Assembly (NCBI GenBank): GCA_947168905.1
Contig: CAMVNR010000013.1
Span: forward strand, 1-39,968
Source of the DNA: an uncultured Lachnospiraceae bacterium
GTDB taxonomy: Bacteria; Bacillota; Clostridia; Lachnospirales; Lachnospiraceae
Direction of reading: 5' to 3'
Length of the DNA stretch: 39,968 bases
This document shows positions 35,158 through 39,968 of the stretch, one piece after another; the stretch's first letter is position 1, and every line of letters starts with the position of its first letter. Made by a program: the position numbers and the translations under genes. The notes under the pieces are model-generated. The model did not search any database. It was not told the origin of the DNA and was given only the letters and a program-made list of their open reading frames with translations.

Positions 35158-36429
35158 ATGAGCAGTATCAGACAGTACACGGACAAAACATGGGACCTGA
35201 TCGTAGTGGGCGGCGGCCTTTCAGGCGTGGCGGCCGCAGTGGCGGCAGGACGCGAAGGCCTTTCCGTCCTGCTGATCGAAAAGGGCGGATTCTTAGGCGG
35301 CGCGCCGGGAACGATGCTGATCAATCCCTTTATGCCTTACGCTACGGCTGTGGACGGGAAGCGCTTCGAGCTGAGCCGCGGATTCTTTGCGGAGTTCCGC
35401 AGGCTTTTAAAGGAGGCGGGCGGATACGAAGAGGGCAGGGAAGATATTCACGAGGAATATGTGAAGCTGGCCCTCGACCGCCTGGTGCGGAAGGAAGGCA
35501 TCACGCCGCTGTTCCACGCGGTCCTGTGCGGCGTGGAAAAGGACCGCGCCAGCATTACAGCCGTGCAGGTCGTGACAAAAGCCGGCGTGCTGTCTTTCCG
35601 CGGAAAATGCTTTATCGACGCGACCGGCGATGCGGACCTTTCCGTAATGGCCGGCTGCCCGTACCATCTCGGCAGACCGGACGGATTATGCCAGCCGATG
35701 ACGCTGTGCTTCCGCATCGGAAACGTGGACATCCCCGCTTTTGAAAAACACCGCAGTGAGATGCAGGAGAAATACAGGCTCCTGAAGGCGGAAGGTAAGA
35801 TCAGGAACCCGCGCGAGGACGTATTGATTTTCAATACCCTGGTGGACGGCGTCCTGCATTTTAATACGACGCGCGTCGTAAAACACAATCCGACCGATCC
35901 CTTTGACGTCACTGAGGCGGAGATGATCGCGCGGGAGCAGATGTTTGAAATGTACGGCTTCCTGAAGGAGAACTGTCCCGGTTTCGAGCACAGCCAGCTC
36001 CTGTATTCCGCCGGAGAAATCGGTGTCCGCGAAAGCCGGATGATCGACGGGGAATATCTGCTGACAGAGGAGGACCTGAAGGCCTGCGTGAAATTCGACG
36101 ACGCGGTTGCCGCGGGGAATTACGACATCGATATTCATAACCCCGAGGGCTCCGGAACCAGCCATTACTATTTCCCGGCCGGCACCTGGTATACGATTCC
36201 CTACCGCAGCCTTCAGCCGAAAAATGTCCGGAACCTGCTCACGGCCGGCCGCTGCATCTCCGTAACGCATGAAGCACAGGCGAGCATCCGTATCATGCCG
36301 ATCGTCACGACGATCGGTCAGGCGGCAGGCACGGCGGCGGCAGTCGCGCTGAAGACGGGAAAAGGCGTGAAGGAAATCGACGTGCGCCTGCTGCAGGAGA
36401 AGCTTGCGGAGAACGGCGCGTTCCTATGA
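35158..36429 (+). CDS. FAD-dependent oxidoreductase
   Basis: 423 residues with an N-terminal dinucleotide site DLIVVGGGLSGVAAAVAAGREG (13-34) and the acidic end of the second strand at LLIEKGG. Further landmarks are FIDATGDADLSVMAGCPY, where the CxxCG-type redox site of related HdrA-like proteins is missing, and the C-terminal LLTAGRCISVTHEAQASIRIMP block with the flavin-binding Gly-Arg. This is the FAD_oxidored family of broad oxidoreductases; substrate unknown. AAAGGAAAAAG precedes the ATG. Its stop overlaps the ATG of a decayed small frame (36426). Confidence 0.85.
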   Translation: MSSIRQYTDKTWDLIVVGGGLSGVAAAVAAGREGLSVLLIEKGGFLGGAPGTMLINPFMPYATAVDGKRFELSRGFFAEFRRLLKEAGGYEEGREDIHEEYVKLALDRLVRKEGITPLFHAVLCGVEKDRASITAVQVVTKAGVLSFRGKCFIDATGDADLSVMAGCPYHLGRPDGLCQPMTLCFRIGNVDIPAFEKHRSEMQEKYRLLKAEGKIRNPREDVLIFNTLVDGVLHFNTTRVVKHNPTDPFDVTEAEMIAREQMFEMYGFLKENCPGFEHSQLLYSAGEIGVRESRMIDGEYLLTEEDLKACVKFDDAVAAGNYDIDIHNPEGSGTSHYYFPAGTWYTIPYRSLQPKNVRNLLTAGRCISVTHEAQASIRIMPIVTTIGQAAGTAAAVALKTGKGVKEIDVRLLQEKLAENGAFL

Positions 36430-36564
36430 GCTATATTTATTATCCGAGCTGCAATTTTCAGCGGCTGTTTCCGGGCGCGCGGATATCATGCGCTCCGGGT
36501 AATGCGCGTAATGGAGGCCTGCTTTAAGTCGGCGGAAGAAGGGATTGCAGTTTCCTTTGAGTAA
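36426..36564 (+). pseudogene. Decayed small frame after the FAD oxidoreductase gene
   Basis: An ATG at 36426 overlaps the preceding stop (ATGA) and encodes a 33-residue peptide beginning SYIYYPSCNFQ and ending at a TAA at 36525. A second frame, shifted by one, runs from about 36481 to a TAA at 36562-36564 and reads RVMEACFKSAEEGIAVSFE, which looks like ordinary protein. The two may be parts of one short gene broken by a shift. The tight overlap supports former translation. The Cys-containing start reminded me of HdrB-type proteins, but too little remains to assign it. Confidence 0.3.
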
Positions 36565-36605
36565 GTGTTATTTACAGTCCCGGACGGGACAGAAAGGAGA
36601 AAACG

Positions 36606-37550
36606 ATGGGTAAAGTCAATCCGAAGTTTATCGGTCTTTCCCAGTACAAGGCGGCATTTTGCCAGGAGCTTGGCGGAAAACATTTCCATCTGGTGATGGA
36701 TGACGGAACGGAGCTTTCGCTGAATTTCCTGGATGGGGAGAACGTCCAGATCGCGGAAAAAGGCCAGCCGTATGTATGGGAGTCCTATGAGTGCATGAAG
36801 GGCGACGACTGCACCTACTTCGTGCATGTGCAGCCCGTGTCCGGAAAAGGCCTCATCAACAAGAGTTGGATCCTGGATCTCGAGCAGCGGCTTGTGACCT
36901 ATGTCCTCATGGAGGAGGGCTACGATCCCGAGTATCCGCGCCTGATCCGTACAGAGCCTTTCTTCGGCGCGATCAAGGTGCCGGGCATGCCGCTTCCTTC
37001 GATCCGTCATCACCTGTCGAAGCGTCTGGTCGGCCGCCACATCTACTGGAGATACAATCCGGGCTTCCGTATCCAGCACATCTATCATACAGCCACGACG
37101 GTCCGCGCAAATCTCGGCCCGGACACCGGCTTTGTCGATGAGGATGCACTTTTCAAGGATCTTCTCGAGTCGGATGATCCCGAGAAGAGGAAAGAGGGAC
37201 AGGAAAAGCTCGAGCACTTCAAGGAGTGGCGCAAGCTGTATCCGTTCTATGAGGAGCCCTGCTTCCACGTCTGGATCAAGGAAAATATGAATGTCTTCTG
37301 TTTCGTCGAGGAAAATGCGAACCGCCTCGATCCCAAGCGCCATTCCGGCGGCGGCGGAATCCTTCTGCTGCAGGAAATCGACCGGATGACAGACGTGGGT
37401 CTGTGCTTCAGCGCCGGCGAGTACTATATGATCACGGCGCTCGGCGATCTCGTGGACGATCCGGATCCGCTGGACGACGTTCCTTCTCCGTATGATTTCT
37501 CCGGCTTTACCGCAGTTCCGACCGTGAACAGGGAAATCCCGGAAGAGTAA
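36606..37550 (+). CDS. MoaF-like lipocalin-fold protein
   Basis: 314 residues, soluble, with two beta-rich halves. The first (about 20-125) contains HFHLVMDDGTELSLNFLDGE and ends LRL-type strands; the second (about 125-265) reads RLVGRHIYWRYNPGFRIQHIYHT, the look of MoaF C-terminal domains, and ends GECY-like strand CFSAGEYYMITALGD. MoaF proteins are named from molybdenum-cofactor loci, but their activity is unclear, and no mo-genes lie nearby. GAAAGGAG precedes the ATG. The protein has an acidic C-terminus. I am unsure of the assignment; it could be another two-domain calycin-like protein. Confidence 0.5.
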   Translation: MGKVNPKFIGLSQYKAAFCQELGGKHFHLVMDDGTELSLNFLDGENVQIAEKGQPYVWESYECMKGDDCTYFVHVQPVSGKGLINKSWILDLEQRLVTYVLMEEGYDPEYPRLIRTEPFFGAIKVPGMPLPSIRHHLSKRLVGRHIYWRYNPGFRIQHIYHTATTVRANLGPDTGFVDEDALFKDLLESDDPEKRKEGQEKLEHFKEWRKLYPFYEEPCFHVWIKENMNVFCFVEENANRLDPKRHSGGGGILLLQEIDRMTDVGLCFSAGEYYMITALGDLVDDPDPLDDVPSPYDFSGFTAVPTVNREIPEE

Positions 37551-37569
37551 AGAATCAAGAGCATAAATC

Positions 37570-37605
37570 AAAGGGGAACCGGCAAAAGAACCGGTTCCCT
37601 TTTTG
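37570..37605. terminator. Terminator between the MoaF-like and GH3 genes
   Basis: AAAGGGGAACCGG pairs with CCGGTTCCCTTTT around an 8-nt loop, with TTTTT after it and A-rich sequence before it; it can serve both convergent genes. Confidence 0.8.
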
Positions 37606-37677
37606 TACCGCGGAATGCGGCTTTGTGCTTCTTATGGGGATGATCCTGCTTTCAGGCGGTACAGAAATGCCTTTTTC

Positions 37678-39966
37678 TCAGGAATCCTTCCGGGCCATCG
37701 CTTCTGTGAGTTTTCTTGCCGCGCGTATCACTCTCGACGCGTCGATTTCAAGCTGCCTGCGGTCGGCGCTTTTGTTCTTCAGCGAAGAAACAAGCGCTTT
37801 ATAATCTTTTTTGCTGCCTGGCATCATGATTCCGCCGCCGGCACTCGAGATTCCGGCCGAAGTCACTACGGCGTATTTCGGCTTTTTGACTGCGGAAGCG
37901 CCGGATACGACCCAGTCGGTCATGATCAGGCCCTCATAGCCGCATTCCGAGCGCAGGTAGTCCTTAAGGAGCGTCTTATGCTGCATTGTATGGATGCCGT
38001 TAATCAGGTTGTAGCTGGTCATCAGCGCGAAGGGTTTCGACTCACGGATACAGATTTCAAAGCCGCGAAGGTAGATTTCGCGGAGTGCGCGTTCGCTGAC
38101 GCGGCTGTTGTTGTTTGTTCGGTTTTTCTCCTGGTTGTTTGCCGCGAAATGCTTGATCGTGACGGCGCAGCCCGGATGCTTCTGCACGCCGCGCGTGACA
38201 GCAGCAGCCATCTTGGCGCTGACGAGAGGATCCTCGGAGTAGTATTCGAAGTTCCGGCCGCAGAAAATGCTTCTGTGAATGTTGAGCGCAGGCGCAAGCC
38301 AGAGATGGATGCCGAAGTGCTTCATTTCCGAACCGACGACATCACCGCAGACTTCAGCATAGGCTGTATTGAAGCTCTGGGCAATCGCCGTTCCGATCGG
38401 AAGCGCGGTCGCGTACTGCTCCTTCACCCGGGCACCCTTCGGTGCCCCTTTTTTTTCGCCTGTGGCAATTTTGATCATGAAGCGGATCGGCGCCGGCATA
38501 AATTCCATGACACTTTGCGGCATTGCAGGCTGATTCAGCGCGTGGAAGCCCTTTTTGTCCCGGTAATACCGTCGCGTCAGTCGGAGTCCCGCAGGGCCGT
38601 CCGCCATGACGAGGGCCGGGATTCCGGGGATCCTGTCTGTGGTTTCTCCTGCCGCGCCGGGGATCGTCTTGCTGGCGTTTCCGATGACGCTTAAGATGCC
38701 TCCTTTCGGATTGAACCAGCCGATGCCAAGATAAGCGAGTTCTTCATCCGAGAGCTTTTCCGCTTCCGGAAGGACGGTCTCTTCGCGTTCATAGGAGACT
38801 GCAGTCCCGGCAAATGCTTCCGGAGGAACCGTGAAGCAGGGAAGTGCGGAAGTTTCTGTGCCTTCGGGCCTGGAATCCTGGCCGTAGGCTTTGTCGGCAA
38901 ATCCCGGATCACCGAAGAGCGGCCGGACGCGCTTTGTCACAACTGTCCCGGGGATTTCAATGATGGAAACGTCCCGGGTATCAAGGCAGTTTCTGCCGGT
39001 TTTCACGATGTATTTTCCGCTTTCCAGGACATACGCCTGCTTTTCGGGGTCATAGGAGGCTGCATCGCCAAGGTCGAAGGAAAGCGTCAGTGTTTCCTCT
39101 TCACCGGGCTGAAGAAGCCGGGTCTTTGCGAAAGCCCGAAGCTCTTTTTCGGGCTTTATGAGAGAACCCCGGGGCGAAGAGAGGTAAAGCTGAATGCTTT
39201 CCTTTCCGGGGAAGCTTCCGGTGTTTTGAACGGGAATCAGGACCTTAACCAAAGTGTCGCTTATAAGGGTCTCTGCCTGTCCGCAGGAAAACTCTGTATA
39301 GGACAGCCCGTAGCCGAAGGGGTATAGCGGTTTCACGCCGGCCGCGTCAAAATACCGGTAGCCCACGAAAATGCCTTCCCGGTAGTCGGTGTCGTCCGGG
39401 TTTCCGAAATCAATATCGGGGCAGTAATCGGAAGCCGGCGCCCAGGTTGTGGTGAGCTTTCCGGAAGGGTTTTCCTTCCCGAGGAGTATTTGCGCCAGGA
39501 CACCGCCGGTTTCGACGCCGAGCTGGGACAGAAGGAGAATATTCCCGACGTCCTTTACCGGTGTGAGATCCACGGGACCGCCGACATTCAGAACCAGCAT
39601 GAACCGGTCATATTTTTGGTCGAGCGCGCGGATATCCCGGACCTCGGTATCCGTCAAAAGAAAATCACCCTTGATATTCTGGCGGTCGCTTCCTTCCCCG
39701 GAGATCCGGGAGAGGACGTAGAGTGCCGCATCGGCATCGTGACGAAGAGGCAGATCATAGTCAGGCTCTGTCATGACCTGTCCCATGCCGAAAACCGTTG
39801 GAAACACATGCTGCTTTCGGGCTTCCTTCTTAACGGAAGCGATAAAGGCTTTGTATGCCTCCTCTTTCTTCTTTTCGTACGCGTCAAGCCAGTCTTTTGT
39901 TGTCAGCGTGAAGCCGGCTCTTTCAAGGCCCTGTTCAATATCGATAAAAAAGCGGGAATTGACTTC
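37678..39966 (-). CDS. GH3 family beta-glycosidase with permuted domain order (partial at right edge)
   Basis: The frame is open to the window edge, so at least 762 residues are visible and the true start lies beyond. The order is unusual: an alpha/beta sandwich domain first (RFMLVLNVGGPVDL, LLSQLGVETGGVLAQILLGKENPSGKL), then the fibronectin-III-like domain (KELRAFAKTRLLQPGEEETL), and only then the TIM barrel with the nucleophile Asp in GLIMTDWVVSG (codon at 37915-37917) and the substrate loop KHFAANNQEKNRTNNNSRVSERALREIYLRGFE. Most GH3 enzymes have the barrel first; the reversed order is known in some rumen Firmicute beta-glucosidases. The product is likely a cytoplasmic beta-glucosidase. 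The gene is convergent with the MoaF-like gene. Confidence 0.88.
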   Translation of the reverse strand, partial: EVNSRFFIDIEQGLERAGFTLTTKDWLDAYEKKKEEAYKAFIASVKKEARKQHVFPTVFGMGQVMTEPDYDLPLRHDADAALYVLSRISGEGSDRQNIKGDFLLTDTEVRDIRALDQKYDRFMLVLNVGGPVDLTPVKDVGNILLLSQLGVETGGVLAQILLGKENPSGKLTTTWAPASDYCPDIDFGNPDDTDYREGIFVGYRYFDAAGVKPLYPFGYGLSYTEFSCGQAETLISDTLVKVLIPVQNTGSFPGKESIQLYLSSPRGSLIKPEKELRAFAKTRLLQPGEEETLTLSFDLGDAASYDPEKQAYVLESGKYIVKTGRNCLDTRDVSIIEIPGTVVTKRVRPLFGDPGFADKAYGQDSRPEGTETSALPCFTVPPEAFAGTAVSYEREETVLPEAEKLSDEELAYLGIGWFNPKGGILSVIGNASKTIPGAAGETTDRIPGIPALVMADGPAGLRLTRRYYRDKKGFHALNQPAMPQSVMEFMPAPIRFMIKIATGEKKGAPKGARVKEQYATALPIGTAIAQSFNTAYAEVCGDVVGSEMKHFGIHLWLAPALNIHRSIFCGRNFEYYSEDPLVSAKMAAAVTRGVQKHPGCAVTIKHFAANNQEKNRTNNNSRVSERALREIYLRGFEICIRESKPFALMTSYNLINGIHTMQHKTLLKDYLRSECGYEGLIMTDWVVSGASAVKKPKYAVVTSAGISSAGGGIMMPGSKKDYKALVSSLKNKSADRRQLEIDASRVIRAARKLTEAMARKDS

Positions 39967-39968
39967 GC

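Overview
The window looks like a chromosome segment of an anaerobic gut or rumen Firmicute, most likely Lachnospiraceae. The basis is the mid-50s GC, strong AGGAGG-type ribosome sites, sigma-A-like promoters, GPH-family sugar symporters beside cytoplasmic glycosidases, a lipoprotein adaptor feeding a MacB-type transporter in an apparent Gram-positive, and a gap-pgk-tpiA cluster. This is inference from gene content; no rRNA or tRNA gene is visible to anchor taxonomy.

Layout. (1) 1-2310: the 3' end of an ABC-2-type permease gene, a small frameshifted lipoprotein gene, and a noncoding stretch with a strong promoter that runs straight into a perfect 15-bp hairpin. (2) 2311-7273: a four-gene efflux operon (lipoprotein adaptor, ATPase, second adaptor, MacB/FtsX permease) closed by a bidirectional terminator. 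(3) 7394-11527: a putative esterase on the minus strand, then a GH1 glycosidase and a type-B carboxylesterase on the plus strand. (4) 11677-17604, all minus strand: a GPH symporter, a sirtuin overlapping an RlmI-like methyltransferase, and a GH2 glycosidase, with a structured repeat between symporter and sirtuin. A divergent AraC regulator (17794-19020) probably controls the symporter. (5) 19147-22195: a Suv3-like RNA helicase, a zinc-ribbon protein fused to what looks like half a MATE transporter, and a GNAT acetyltransferase. (6) 22493-29002: an aldo/keto reductase, an acyltransferase-3 membrane protein, a YihQ-like GH31 glycosidase lacking the sulfonate-binding arginine, an unknown membrane-anchored protein, a second GPH symporter and a small unknown protein. 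(7) 29007-31228, minus strand: peptidase T and a D-2-hydroxyacid dehydrogenase. (8) 31493-34944: gap, pgk and tpiA, with a roughly 300-nt multi-hairpin element and a terminator-like hairpin between gap and pgk. (9) 35158-37550: an FAD oxidoreductase, a decayed small reading frame and a MoaF-like protein. (10) 37678 to the right edge: a domain-permuted GH3 glycosidase, truncated by the window.

Together the genes suggest a saccharolytic organism. It would import small glycosides with cation symporters, hydrolyse them inside the cell (GH1, GH2, GH31, GH3) after de-esterification, and feed glycolysis. The most unusual item is the intergenic element at 32529-32829. It is bounded by two 57-bp copies of one hairpin (51 of 57 identical) that show a compensatory base-pair change, and its interior is a string of further hairpins with recurring GA/GAA loops. 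Its strand asymmetry points to an RNA function in the gap-pgk transcript.
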